This document shows, piece by piece, positions 25,213 to 34,475 of a DNA stretch of 51,421 nucleotides. The position numbers and the translations under genes are program-made. The notes below the pieces were generated by a model, which ran no database searches, was not told where the DNA came from, and saw only the letters and a list, made by a program, of their open reading frames with translations. Every line of letters begins with the position of its first letter. The stretch's first letter is position 1. The DNA comes from an uncultured Enterococcus sp. (GTDB lineage: Bacteria > Bacillota > Bacilli > Lactobacillales > Enterococcaceae): assembly GCF_913775425.1 (NCBI RefSeq), contig NZ_CAJYIS010000079.1, positions 1 to 51,421 on the forward strand, written 5' to 3'.

Positions 25213-27129
25213 TTATTTGTAGTGCTGATAAAGGGTTTCTAAATCGCTCATTTCAAGTAATAGATCATGGCCAATATTGGTTTCTTTTACTGTAGTACGA
25301 TTGTCGACCGTTTCCACTAGACGCTTGGTCGAAACGATATCTGTTCCGTATAATACTGCTTCTTCAATGGAAGAAAAGGGTTGATGTGCGGCTAATTGTA
25401 ATCCATAGCTATTTGAAAGTAAGGTGTAGCCGGCGATTCCTGTTTCTTTTTGATAACTTTTTGCAAACCCACCGTCGATTACGATCATTTGCCCATTTGC
25501 CTTGATTGGGTTTTCGCCATCTTTTTCCTTAACAGGGGTATGGCCATTGATGATATGTCCACCTATCGGAAGCGAGAAAGCTTGTAAAATATCTTGGCAT
25601 ACTTGTTGGTCATTGCGTAATTTATAATAAGCATTTTTATGTTCGATATGTGTACAGTGATCGACTAAATAATAGCGTTCGAATGTCGTCATAGCCGTTT
25701 TACCAAATAATGAAGAACACTCACCTGACCACAGGTACCATAAAAGATCCGTTGCTAGATCTTCAGATTGATTTTTTTGACGGTAGCTGATACGAACTTG
25801 TTTTTCAAAAAAGTCGAGTAAGTCTTTTCCGGCGTACTGGACATTATCGATTCTTAAAGATTTAAAGTCACCATTTTCATGAAGAGGAATACAGCCGTGG
25901 ATCAATAGATTGTCGTTATAGCACAAATACATGCTTCCTTTTTCGATGAGAAAATCCATATGTCGTTTTAATCGTTCAGATTGTTGGACGGATTGGATCA
26001 ATTGGTCGACTAAATGGAGTTCTTCTTCAGTTAGTGCTGTAGGCTGTTTTGGATCGATTGTAGGTCCGAAGAATCCATCTAAGGGGAATTCACCTTGTTC
26101 CAATGTGATCGTTTGTGTCGTATAGTCGATCGCTTCTAGTAAACGTCGTTTTTCCATCCGAAAATCTGGTCGGCGATCGATCAGTTGTCCTTCTAATTTA
26201 AACTGTAAAATCGCCGTGGCTTGTTGGACAACATTTAAAGTATCTTGTTCTAATAAAGAGATCTCGCTTTTAGTTGATAATTTTGGTGCGAATTTTTTTT
26301 GTGGGGTATAGTGTGTCCGACTGTATTCGACTAAAGGTCTTAACGCGATACCATAGCGTTCTTCGATAATATCTAAGTTCCCATAACGCGCGCTGATTCG
26401 CAATAAATTCATCAAAGCGACCTTTGAACCTGCCATAGCGGCCATCCAGATAATATCGTGATTTCCCCACTGGATATCGACTGAATGGTATGCGATCAAA
26501 CGATCCATAATGGCATCAGGTGCAGGTCCGCGATCGTAAATATCTCCGACAACATGCAAATGATCGACAACAAGGCGTTGGATCGTATAGGCTAGATCTT
26601 CAATCAGTTCATCGGCTTGTTTTAATGCAATGATTTTATCGATAATCGCATGTAAATAATGCTCTTTGTCGTGATTTTCGTAACTTTCTGTCAACAATTC
26701 TTCGATGATATAACTAAAACGTGGTGGTAATGCCTTGCGGACTTTAGAACGAGTATATTTTTTACTCGCATAATTTGTGGCACTAACGAGCAAGGTGATA
26801 TTTTTTTGATACCAATTGTGTAAAGAGGCACCTTGTTTTTGGCGTTTGATTTCTTGAATCTTTTGTTCAGGATAATAAATCAAGACGGCTAAGGCATTGA
26901 TATCGACTTGCTTTTTATCAAAGCATTCACGAAGTTTTTCTTTTACACTACCAGAACCATTGCGTAAAACATGGTCAAAAGCCAAAAATTCACCGTGTAC
27001 ATCACTGATAAAATGTTCAGTGCCTTTAGGTAGGTGTAAAATCGCCTCTAGATTAATAATTTCAGTAGCTACATGTTCTTTCGTTGGGAACTTTTCCTTT
27101 AACAACGTATAATATTTTTTATCATCCAT
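25213..27129 (-). CDS. fbp: fructose-1,6-bisphosphatase class III
   Basis: 638-aa Fbp of the Firmicutes-specific class III, making fructose 6-phosphate in gluconeogenesis. Metallophosphatase motifs: ISDVHGEFLAFDHVLRNG, VGDIYDRGPAPDAIMDRL, QWGNHDIIWM and HIINGHTPVKEKDGE. ATG at 27129 is set six bases after GAGGTG; an ATG two codons earlier is too close to it, and the longer frame has no RBS. Length fits enterococcal relatives. Confidence 0.94.
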   Translation of the reverse strand: MDDKKYYTLLKEKFPTKEHVATEIINLEAILHLPKGTEHFISDVHGEFLAFDHVLRNGSGSVKEKLRECFDKKQVDINALAVLIYYPEQKIQEIKRQKQGASLHNWYQKNITLLVSATNYASKKYTRSKVRKALPPRFSYIIEELLTESYENHDKEHYLHAIIDKIIALKQADELIEDLAYTIQRLVVDHLHVVGDIYDRGPAPDAIMDRLIAYHSVDIQWGNHDIIWMAAMAGSKVALMNLLRISARYGNLDIIEERYGIALRPLVEYSRTHYTPQKKFAPKLSTKSEISLLEQDTLNVVQQATAILQFKLEGQLIDRRPDFRMEKRRLLEAIDYTTQTITLEQGEFPLDGFFGPTIDPKQPTALTEEELHLVDQLIQSVQQSERLKRHMDFLIEKGSMYLCYNDNLLIHGCIPLHENGDFKSLRIDNVQYAGKDLLDFFEKQVRISYRQKNQSEDLATDLLWYLWSGECSSLFGKTAMTTFERYYLVDHCTHIEHKNAYYKLRNDQQVCQDILQAFSLPIGGHIINGHTPVKEKDGENPIKANGQMIVIDGGFAKSYQKETGIAGYTLLSNSYGLQLAAHQPFSSIEEAVLYGTDIVSTKRLVETVDNRTTVKETNIGHDLLLEMSDLETLYQHYK

Positions 27130-27173
27130 TCTCATCACCTCATCCAATAGAAAAACTATAGCAGAAAAAAAAG

Positions 27174-27200
27174 CACTTGTATAGCTAAAACGGACAAGTG
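27174..27200. promoter_or_regulatory. inverted repeat between fbp and dinB
   Basis: CACTTGT (27174-27180) and ACAAGTG (27194-27200) form a perfect 7-bp inverted repeat with a 13-bp spacer, upstream of a minus-strand TGC TATAGT that could be the fbp -10. It may be an operator for fbp; the cognate regulator is unknown. Confidence 0.35.
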
Positions 27201-27212
27201 AAATACTGCACG

Positions 27213-27242
27213 TTGTAAACAAACGCATGTTTGCATTATAAT
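27213..27242 (+). promoter_or_regulatory. dinB promoter with LexA (SOS) box
   Basis: -35 TTGTAA (27213-27218), 18-bp spacer, -10 TATAAT (27237-27242). The spacer holds CAAACGCATGTTTG (27220-27233), a perfect palindrome very close to the Firmicutes SOS box CGAACnnnnGTTCG. LexA bound there would block RNA polymerase, giving DNA-damage induction. Confidence 0.75.
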
Positions 27243-27260
27243 AGAGTTGAGGTGAGGACG

Positions 27261-28382
27261 ATGAGTGGATTAGAATTTCCTTTACATAATGATACAACGC
27301 GCAAGATTATTCATATCGACATGGATGCTTTTTTTGCATCAGTCGAAGAACGAGATCAGCCTGAATTAGCGAAAGCGCCATTAGTCATCGCGCGTCATCC
27401 TAAAGACACTGGTGGAAGAGGGGTGGTGACGACGGCAAATTATCATGCCAGAAAATTTGGGATCCACTCTGCGATGAGTGCCCAAAAAGCTTATGAGCTT
27501 TGTCCTAAAGCAATCTTTATTCCAGGAAATCATGAAAAATATCGCGAAGTCTCAAAACAAGTTCGTGAAATTTTTTTTCGGTATACCGATCTCGTTGAAC
27601 CAGTATCGATCGATGAGGCCTATCTAGATGTAACAAAAAATCATCTAGACAGTAAATCGGCAATCAAGGTCGCCAAATGTATCCAACATGATATTTTTAA
27701 CGAGTTACACCTGACGTGTTCGGCGGGAGTGAGTTACAATAAATTTTTAGCAAAACTAGCATCTGATTACCAAAAACCACGTGGATTGACGGTGATTCGT
27801 CCAGAAGACGCGCAAGCCTTTTTAGACGCATTACCAATCGAGAAATTTCATGGTGTTGGGAAAAAAACCATTCCGAAAATGCATGAATTAGGGATTTACA
27901 CAGGAAAAGATCTCGCAAATCAATCAGAAATGGATTTGATCCAACAATTTGGGAAGATGGGCTATTCTTTGTATCGGAAGGTTCGCGGAATTCATTTGGC
28001 ACCAGTCGAGATTCATCGTGAACGTAAATCGCTAGGGAGAGAACGCACGTATGGACAAGCATTGCGCACAGAAGAGCAGTGTCTTGCTCAATTACGACAG
28101 CTCGCTCAAGATGTTGAAGCCCAATTGATCAAAGAACAAAAGCATGGTACGGTGATTGTTTTAAAATTACGATACGATGACTTTACAACAAAAACCAAGA
28201 GGCATAGTTTACGCCAAGCGATTCATCGAAAAGAAGAGTTATTTTCCAATGCTAGTCTCTTATTTGAAGAGTTGTATCAAGAAGAGCAAGGCGTGCGATT
28301 ATTAGGGATTACGGTGACAAGTCTAGATCCAATTGCTTATGAACATATTGAATTACCATTATGGCCAGAAAAAAAGATGTGA
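27261..28382 (+). CDS. dinB: DNA polymerase IV
   Basis: 373-aa Y-family translesion polymerase. Catalytic acidic residues in HIDMDAFFASVEERDQPEL and SIDEAYLDVT; HhH region GVGKKTIPKMHELGI; little-finger domain at the C-terminus. No QLSLF-type clamp motif is evident at the very end, which reads ELPLWPEKKM. ATG at 27261 follows GAGGTGAGG. The TGA stop falls inside the left end (TGTGACA) of repeat copy C, so the natural C-terminus may have been altered by that element. Confidence 0.93.
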   Translation: MSGLEFPLHNDTTRKIIHIDMDAFFASVEERDQPELAKAPLVIARHPKDTGGRGVVTTANYHARKFGIHSAMSAQKAYELCPKAIFIPGNHEKYREVSKQVREIFFRYTDLVEPVSIDEAYLDVTKNHLDSKSAIKVAKCIQHDIFNELHLTCSAGVSYNKFLAKLASDYQKPRGLTVIRPEDAQAFLDALPIEKFHGVGKKTIPKMHELGIYTGKDLANQSEMDLIQQFGKMGYSLYRKVRGIHLAPVEIHRERKSLGRERTYGQALRTEEQCLAQLRQLAQDVEAQLIKEQKHGTVIVLKLRYDDFTTKTKRHSLRQAIHRKEELFSNASLLFEELYQEEQGVRLLGITVTSLDPIAYEHIELPLWPEKKM

Positions 28383-28523
28383 CAAAAGTGTATCGTACCT
28401 TCTAACCAATCGAATAAACGGTATCTCAGAAGTATCTTAAATAAGCCGCATCACGACCGAAATAGATACATCTATTATCGGAATGATGCGGCTTATTTAT
28501 CAGAGCTGCCTACTTCTGTCACA
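28378..28523. repeat. palindromic repeat element, copy C (between dinB and nrdG)
   Basis: 146-bp element with ends TGTGACAAAAGT (28378-28389) and ACTTCTGTCACA (28512-28523), one mismatch in 12. An inner pair starts CAGAAGTA (28427) and ends TACTTCTG (28518). The core runs 28440-28497 from AATAAGCC to GGCTTATT. It shares GAATAAACGG, AGAAGTA and AGCTGCC.ACTTCTGTCACA with copy D. It contains the dinB stop codon and the nrdG stop and last codons. Confidence 0.88.
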
Positions 28524-29066
28524 ATTATTTGTCCACAAAGAACACGTTTGTGTTGCCAGTGAAGTTTTTACATCCACGATTCGTTGGTTCGAACTACCGC
28601 GAAAGGCAAGATTAAGGTCACGTTTTTTGATATCAAAAGGGCCATCGACCAATACGTCTACATATGAAAGTAATGTTTGTTTATCTGCTGAACCATGTAG
28701 CAATTGTTCAAATGTATACCCGCTATATGCCCAAATATCTTTTTTGTCACCATAAGTCCTACGAATCGCTTGGACGATTTGTAAGCAGACTGGGGTATTT
28801 AAAAAAGGTTCGCCCCCTAATAACGTAATTCCTTGAATCGCTTCATGCCCGCAGTCTTGTACGATTTTAGTTAAAAAATCATCATCAAAAAGGGTCCCGT
28901 ATTCAAAGTTTTGAGCCGCCTGATTGAAACAACCTTTACAAGCAAATAAACAACCACTGACATAAATACTGTTGCGTACGCCTTGACCATCTACAAAGGT
29001 AAAGGGCTGGTAGGAAGCGATACGGCATTTTGTATAAGTCTGTGCTTCCCAAGACATTGGATCCAT
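28500..29066 (-). CDS. nrdG: anaerobic ribonucleoside-triphosphate reductase activating protein
   Basis: 188-aa radical-SAM activase that makes the glycyl radical on NrdD. The CX3CX2C cluster motif CLFACKGC is present, with GGEPFLN for SAM binding. Best start is the ATG at 29066, eight bases after AAGAAGG; a GTG one codon earlier is possible. Its last eight residues (CDRSRQL and the preceding N) are encoded by the right end of repeat copy C, an extension past the usual C-terminus (…SLW). Co-transcribed with nrdD, 15 bases upstream. Confidence 0.92.
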   Translation of the reverse strand: MDPMSWEAQTYTKCRIASYQPFTFVDGQGVRNSIYVSGCLFACKGCFNQAAQNFEYGTLFDDDFLTKIVQDCGHEAIQGITLLGGEPFLNTPVCLQIVQAIRRTYGDKKDIWAYSGYTFEQLLHGSADKQTLLSYVDVLVDGPFDIKKRDLNLAFRGSSNQRIVDVKTSLATQTCSLWTNNCDRSRQL

Positions 29067-29081
29067 CACGAGGCCTTCTTT

Positions 29082-31241
29082 CTATAAATGTTTTTTTCGT
29101 GCGGTGATTTCTTGATGACGACCATGAACCATCGGACGAGCTTGAGGATTGCCAAGGTAGCCACAAGTTCGTTTGACAACTTCACATTGTTTAGGATCCC
29201 GATTATGACAAGTCGGACATTCAAATCCGCGCGCAGTAGGCGAAAATTCTCCTTCAAATCCACAAAGAAAACAACGATCGATCGGCGTATTGGTTCCTAA
29301 ATAGCCCACTCGAGTATAAGAATAGTCCCAAACAGCTTCTAACGCCTTAATATTATGCGTCAATACAGGATATTCGCAGTAGTGGATAAAGCCGCCAGAA
29401 GAATATTTAGGGTAGACTTGTTCAAAATCGATTTTTTCAAAAGGTGTTGGTTGTTTGCGAACGTCATAATGAAAACTGTTTGTATAATAGTCTTTATCGG
29501 TAATGGCAGGGATCTGACCAAAGCGTTGTTGATCCAAGCGACAAAAACGATCTGTCAAACTTTCACTAGGTGTAGCATAAACACTAAAATGATAGCCATA
29601 TTGATCGCTCCATTGTTTTGTTTGTTGGTCCATTTTCTTGACGATCTCCAAGGTAAAATCTTTTGCTTCTAAGTTATTTTCCCAATTGGGCCCATAAAAG
29701 GCCGTTGCCACTTCATATAATCCGATATAACCAAGCGAGATCGTGGCGCGCTTATTGCGAAATACGGTATCTACCGCTTCTTCATCTGTCAAACGTATTC
29801 CAAAAGCACCCGATTGATAAAGGATTGGTGCATTTTTAGGGACTGCTTCTTTACAACGCTCGATTCGATAAAGCAAGGCTTCTTTTGCCAAGGTTAATTT
29901 TTCGTCAAGCAGGCGCCAAAAATAAGCTTGATCTTGACGTGCACGTAAGGCCAAACGCGGGAGATTCAAAGTAACAACACCTAAATTCATTCGGCCACTG
30001 GTCACTTCTTGTTCGTGATGATCTTTAAAGCTTTGTAAAAAAGAACGACATCCCATAGGCACTTTGAAACTCCCAGTTAATTCCACGATTTTATCGTAAT
30101 TTAAAATATCTGGATACATCCTACGCGCTGAACAAGTTAAGGCCAATTGTTTGATGTCATAGTTTGGATCTGTCGGTGCGAAATTCGTTCCTTTTTTAAT
30201 TGTAAAAATCAACTTTGGAAAAATCGCTGTCCGTTTCTTGATCCCAAGCCCTTCGATACGGATCGTTAAAATCGCTTTTTGGATCTCGCGTTCAAACCAA
30301 TTCGTTCCTAGACCAAAACCTACAGAAGTAAAAGGCGTTTGTCCATTGGATGTAAATAAGGTATTGATTTCGTATTCCAAACTTTGCATCGCATCATAGA
30401 TATCTTTTTGTGTGCGCATGGTTGCATAGTCTTGTTGTTGTGTAGTATCAAGCCAAACACTAGCAACTTGAAGATGTTTCTCATAGTTTTTTTGTGCAAA
30501 AGGTGCAAGTAATTCATCGATCCGATCGACGGAACAGCCGCCGTATTGACTAGAGGCAACGTTGGCGATGATCTGTGAGATTTGAGCGGTCGCGGTTTGG
30601 ATCGAGTGGGGGCTTTCTACTTCAGCATTCCCGATCTTAAATCCGTGATCAAGCATTTCTTTAAAATCGATCAAACAACAATTTGTCATCGGAGCATATG
30701 GATGGTAATCCAGATCATGATAATGCAGATCACCTTTAAGATGTGCCTTAGCGATTTGTTTTGGAAGTAACTTTAAGCCTGTCGTTTTGGCAACAAGTCC
30801 TGCAGTTAGGTCGCGTTGTGTATTGAAGATATCGCTATCTTTATTGGCATTCTCATTTGCGATCGTTTGGTCTTTTTGTTGCAAACGGGCCACAAGCAAA
30901 TTTAGATCTTGTTGTTCGGTGTACAGTGTCGCAAATTTCTCGTCATACGTCTGAATGGCTTGACGTAATACTGGAAATTGTTGTAACGCATCCATGATGA
31001 TCGTTTTTAGCGTTTGCGTTGTGCGCAAGTTGTCTTCTAGCGTTTGCCAAGTGTTTAAAACGGTTGTCGACAATTGATCGACTAAATTTGGATCGAGTTG
31101 TTCTTGTTCGATCAATTGCGAAAATAAAGTGTCTACATGTTTAGGATCAAATAAAACCCATTGACCAGAACGTTTTAAAATCTTGTTAGATTTGTTTAAC
31201 GGTACACGAATACTTGGAAAAGTATTAGTTGTTACGCTCAT
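29082..31241 (-). CDS. nrdD: anaerobic ribonucleoside-triphosphate reductase, class III
   Basis: 719-aa oxygen-sensitive reductase of NTPs to dNTPs. An N-terminal region (residues 10-100) resembles a degenerate ATP-cone (KRSGQWVLFDPKHVDTL). Zinc ligands CFLC and CPTC lie near the C-terminus, and the radical glycine is in RTCGYLGNP. ATG at 31241 follows GAGGGG; the longer frame has no RBS and is rejected. It is preceded by tandem NrdR boxes. Confidence 0.94.
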   Translation of the reverse strand: MSVTTNTFPSIRVPLNKSNKILKRSGQWVLFDPKHVDTLFSQLIEQEQLDPNLVDQLSTTVLNTWQTLEDNLRTTQTLKTIIMDALQQFPVLRQAIQTYDEKFATLYTEQQDLNLLVARLQQKDQTIANENANKDSDIFNTQRDLTAGLVAKTTGLKLLPKQIAKAHLKGDLHYHDLDYHPYAPMTNCCLIDFKEMLDHGFKIGNAEVESPHSIQTATAQISQIIANVASSQYGGCSVDRIDELLAPFAQKNYEKHLQVASVWLDTTQQQDYATMRTQKDIYDAMQSLEYEINTLFTSNGQTPFTSVGFGLGTNWFEREIQKAILTIRIEGLGIKKRTAIFPKLIFTIKKGTNFAPTDPNYDIKQLALTCSARRMYPDILNYDKIVELTGSFKVPMGCRSFLQSFKDHHEQEVTSGRMNLGVVTLNLPRLALRARQDQAYFWRLLDEKLTLAKEALLYRIERCKEAVPKNAPILYQSGAFGIRLTDEEAVDTVFRNKRATISLGYIGLYEVATAFYGPNWENNLEAKDFTLEIVKKMDQQTKQWSDQYGYHFSVYATPSESLTDRFCRLDQQRFGQIPAITDKDYYTNSFHYDVRKQPTPFEKIDFEQVYPKYSSGGFIHYCEYPVLTHNIKALEAVWDYSYTRVGYLGTNTPIDRCFLCGFEGEFSPTARGFECPTCHNRDPKQCEVVKRTCGYLGNPQARPMVHGRHQEITARKKHL

Positions 31242-31275
31242 ATATTTCCCCTCATTTCTCCAAAACTTCTTCTCT

Positions 31276-31349
31276 ATCATAAGGAAAAAAAACAGATAAA
31301 ACAACTATATATTGTGTTTTTAAAAATGTTCACACACTATATATAGGAT
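31276..31349 (-). promoter_or_regulatory. nrdDG promoter with two NrdR boxes
   Basis: Minus strand: -35 TTGTTT (31299-31304), 17-bp spacer, -10 TATGAT (31276-31281). Two NrdR boxes, cores CTATATATTG (31305-31314) and CTATATATAG (31337-31346), match the consensus ACACWATATATWGTGT and are 32 bp apart, the usual three helical turns. NrdR with dATP or ATP would repress here. nrdR itself is not in the window. Confidence 0.8.
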
Positions 31350-31440
31350 GAAAAGCAATGAAAACAAATGGATTCAAACTTTCGTTTTGATTAAAAAAAA
31401 GTTTGTGATTTATTTTTTTTATTAGGTATTTTATCATTAG

Positions 31441-31469
31441 TAGACTCGTGGGAAGTCTAAAAATATGAT
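31441..31469 (+). promoter_or_regulatory. promoter of the BceAB-like transporter, with inverted repeat
   Basis: -35 TAGACT (31441-31446), 17-bp spacer, -10 TATGAT (31464-31469). TAGACT (31441-31446) and AGTCTA (31454-31459) form an inverted repeat overlapping the -35 and spacer, a possible regulator site. Confidence 0.5.
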
Positions 31470-31498
31470 AGGATAAATATAAGATGAGAGGTGAAGAG

Positions 31499-32266
31499 AT
31501 GAAAAAAATTATTCAAGTAGATCATTTAACAAAATCATTTGGCAGTCGTTTCAATCAAAATAAAATCTTAGATAATTTATCATTTAGTGTTGAAAAAGGA
31601 GAGTTTGTGGGGATCATGGGCCCAAGTGGTGCAGGGAAGACGACGTTGATGAATTTGCTTGCAACAATTACCTTACCGACACTTGGTTCGATCACGATCG
31701 CTGATGAGCAAATCACGAAGATGACTGAAGATGAGCGCAGTCGTTTCCGTCGCAATAAGATCGGCTTTATTTTTCAAGACTTTAATTTATTGGAAACCTT
31801 GAATGTTCAAGATAATATTAGCTTACCTTTAGCAATTGAGCACTTAGGTCCAAAGGAGATCGAGTCACGGGTCAAAGAAGTGACCAAAATGTTGGGAATC
31901 GATCATTTGCTTTTGCGCTATCCCAATGAACTGTCGATTGGACAAAAACAAAGAGTCGCGGCTTCACGTGCGATTGTGAAAAAGCCCAAAGTAGTATTTG
32001 CCGATGAACCAACTGGCTCACTGGATTCAAAAGCTGCAACAGAACTACTAAATTATCTCGTCGAAATCAATCAAACTCAAGCCACAACTATTCTAATGGT
32101 GACGCATGATCCGTTTACTGCAAGTTATTGTGACCGTATTCTTTTTTTAAAAGATGGTGTCTTTTTCTCAGAAGTCGTACGTAGAGGAAGTCGTAAAGAG
32201 TTCTTCGATCAAGTCATCGATATGCAAGCGACGATCGGTGGAGGAGGACGAATGAATGCTCGTTAA
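31499..32266 (+). CDS. BceA-like ABC transporter ATP-binding protein
   Basis: 255-aa ATPase of the peptide-antibiotic detoxification type (BceA/YxdL/VraD). Walker A GPSGAGKTT, signature LSIGQKQRV (a variant of LSGGQ), Walker B VVFADEPTGSLDS and MVTHD. ATG at 31499 follows GAGAGGTGAAGAG. It overlaps the permease gene by 11 bases. Such pairs usually work with a BceRS-type two-component system; none is adjacent here. The drug cannot be predicted. Confidence 0.85.
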   Translation: MKKIIQVDHLTKSFGSRFNQNKILDNLSFSVEKGEFVGIMGPSGAGKTTLMNLLATITLPTLGSITIADEQITKMTEDERSRFRRNKIGFIFQDFNLLETLNVQDNISLPLAIEHLGPKEIESRVKEVTKMLGIDHLLLRYPNELSIGQKQRVAASRAIVKKPKVVFADEPTGSLDSKAATELLNYLVEINQTQATTILMVTHDPFTASYCDRILFLKDGVFFSEVVRRGSRKEFFDQVIDMQATIGGGGRMNAR

Positions 32267-34334
32267 AATCTTATTAAGGAGTTTTTTTAAACAACTTAAA
32301 TCATACCTGATCTATTTTTTATGTATGTCGACATCCGTTATGATTTTTTATTCGTTTAGTGCGATCAACTATGATCAACCTTTGATTGTAAACGTCAAGC
32401 AAGATGTTCAAATTTCTGGTTCATTGTTATTTGGAAACATTATGGTCGCTGTCATTGTATTGATTTTTTCATTAAGCGCCAATCGCTTTTTTATCAATAA
32501 ACGCCGCAATGAAATGGGACTGTATCGATTATTTGGGATGCAAAAACGACAAATCGTGGGTGTCTTTTTAATTGAAACCCTTTTTTTAAATACCATCTCT
32601 TTAGTGATCGGGATTTTAGAAGGAATCTTATTCTCAAAATTATTTTCGATGATGCTTGTTAAAGCGATGAACTTAAATATAGAAAGTCGGTTTTTTATTT
32701 CAGTAACATCGGTCATCCTAACGATTGGTGTTTTTTTACTTGCGATCGTATTGATTTTTATTCAGGATTTATTGTTGATACGTCATTATCAATTGAGTGA
32801 CTTGTTTCAAATGACGAAACAAGAAGCCAGTTTTCAATCGGTTATTGATCGCAAGCGGTTCATTTTCGCTATTTTAGGTGTCGTATTTATTGGATTAGGG
32901 TATTATTTTTCGTTTACTTTTGTATCTTCTTTACGTTTTTATATCGTCACGACGGATGATTATACCGCGATTTTTTGGTTGCCCTTTTTGATTATTTTAC
33001 TTTGTGGTGTTGGGACATATATGGTATTTGCCTATACGCTTCCGGCACTACTCTACTATTTATCGCGCTCAAAAAAAGTACGAACGAATGGGCTTACGAG
33101 CTTTTTACTAAGCAATACCCGTCTGCATCTTCATAAAAGCTGGAAAACTTTCTCATTTATTACGGTATCGCTAGGATTATCTATTTTTTTGATTGGAGGC
33201 ATATTAGGGAGTTTTTCTTTGATTTATAATGTGGTCGAATTGTCTAATCCAACGACATTTCAAATCGTTCCACAACAAGTCAATCAACTTGAAAATTTGA
33301 TCGACCAAGCTGATGGGGAGATCTCGGCAAAAAAAGAATTGACTTATAAATTAACTGCGTTTCGTTTAGAACAAACCAATTTATTTGATGATGATTTATA
33401 TAGTAAAGTCGAACTAGTCAACCTGCTTTCACTTTCTGAATACCAAGAGTTAAATAAGATGGTCGGCTATTTTCCTAAAATTGAATTTACAAATGATCAA
33501 GAAGCCATCTATTTTTATCAAAACTACTTAGTCGATGGCCGATTGGTGTCAACGGATAAACAAATCACATTAGAAGACGGAACGCATTTAACGCTCAAAC
33601 ATATCTATACGGATATATTTGGTGACGCACGAATGCGTTATACGAAAAATGTTTTAGTGGTTTCAGATGAATTGTTCCAAAAATACCAAGGATTCGAACA
33701 CAAGTTGACTTATATCAATGCGACAGGATATAACGCTAGTGTGATTGAGTATTTATTAGCTAGTCGTATTGAAGAAAACTGGGGTGATCCCATCTATTAT
33801 AGTTACAAATCTACCGACCAAGGGATCGACGGTCAAATCAGTCTAGAAAAACCAAATGGAATCAAAGAAAATGCAGAAAATATGTTGATTTCAGGTGAGA
33901 AAACACGGTTGAACTTTAAAGATCGATATGCAGAAGTACGCGCTGGAAGACGTACGTTAGGCTTAGAAGTTTATATCTTTGTGTTTATTGGATTTACGAT
34001 CTTAGTCAGTACAGCTGCAGCCTTGCTTGTTCGACAATTTACATTAGTCGAAACGGAACGAAAAACCTATCAACTACTGCGAAATATCGGGATCGATCAG
34101 CATATGATCCGTAAATTGATCTATTACCGTAATGCACTTGTATTAGGACCGATATCCTTATTAGCGACATTACATGGGATTGTTTCTGTCCATGTGATAC
34201 GAACGCTTATCCATGGAACAAATTATTGGATCGTTTATTTGTTTGCATTTTTAAGCGTCGTGGTATATGTGATTGTCTATATTGTGTGTTCACTGGTCTC
34301 GATTCGTATTACTGAAGAGCATGATATTTCTTAA
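32256..34334 (+). CDS. BceB-like ABC transporter permease
   Basis: 692-aa FtsX-type permease of the BceB family. About ten membrane helices in a 4-4-2-like pattern: four by residue 170, a second group around 190-330, a large extracellular domain of roughly 200 residues (about 330-550), and the last helices near 580-690. The extracellular domain of BceB proteins recognises the peptide antibiotic. Starts inside the ATPase gene's last codons, so translation is coupled. Confidence 0.85.
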   Translation: MLVKILLRSFFKQLKSYLIYFLCMSTSVMIFYSFSAINYDQPLIVNVKQDVQISGSLLFGNIMVAVIVLIFSLSANRFFINKRRNEMGLYRLFGMQKRQIVGVFLIETLFLNTISLVIGILEGILFSKLFSMMLVKAMNLNIESRFFISVTSVILTIGVFLLAIVLIFIQDLLLIRHYQLSDLFQMTKQEASFQSVIDRKRFIFAILGVVFIGLGYYFSFTFVSSLRFYIVTTDDYTAIFWLPFLIILLCGVGTYMVFAYTLPALLYYLSRSKKVRTNGLTSFLLSNTRLHLHKSWKTFSFITVSLGLSIFLIGGILGSFSLIYNVVELSNPTTFQIVPQQVNQLENLIDQADGEISAKKELTYKLTAFRLEQTNLFDDDLYSKVELVNLLSLSEYQELNKMVGYFPKIEFTNDQEAIYFYQNYLVDGRLVSTDKQITLEDGTHLTLKHIYTDIFGDARMRYTKNVLVVSDELFQKYQGFEHKLTYINATGYNASVIEYLLASRIEENWGDPIYYSYKSTDQGIDGQISLEKPNGIKENAENMLISGEKTRLNFKDRYAEVRAGRRTLGLEVYIFVFIGFTILVSTAAALLVRQFTLVETERKTYQLLRNIGIDQHMIRKLIYYRNALVLGPISLLATLHGIVSVHVIRTLIHGTNYWIVYLFAFLSVVVYVIVYIVCSLVSIRITEEHDIS

Positions 34335-34380
34335 AAGAGTTAAAATATTCTTAATATGCTCAAAAGTTTCCCTCATTTTT

Positions 34381-34410
34381 GCGCTATTGAGCGCTTTACA
34401 GTGGTAAAAT
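34381..34410 (+). promoter_or_regulatory. dlt operon promoter element
   Basis: TAAAAT (34405-34410) preceded by TGG is an extended -10. Upstream GCGCT-ATTG-AGCGC (34381-34394) is a compact inverted repeat where the -35 should be; it may be an operator. No clear -35 is present. Confidence 0.45.
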
Positions 34411-34475
34411 GACAAAAGTTAATGATCTTACTGAAAAATCATTGAAAATTAAAATTGGAATTGAGGGAGAGCGGA

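Noticed and set aside
27130-27297. Upstream extension of fbp toward dinB
   Set aside because: It crosses the LexA box and promoter region and lacks an RBS.
28500-28755. Plus-strand ORFs over nrdG, nrdD and fbp
   Set aside because: They are shadows with no RBS and no recognisable family; the minus-strand frames are clearly the genes.
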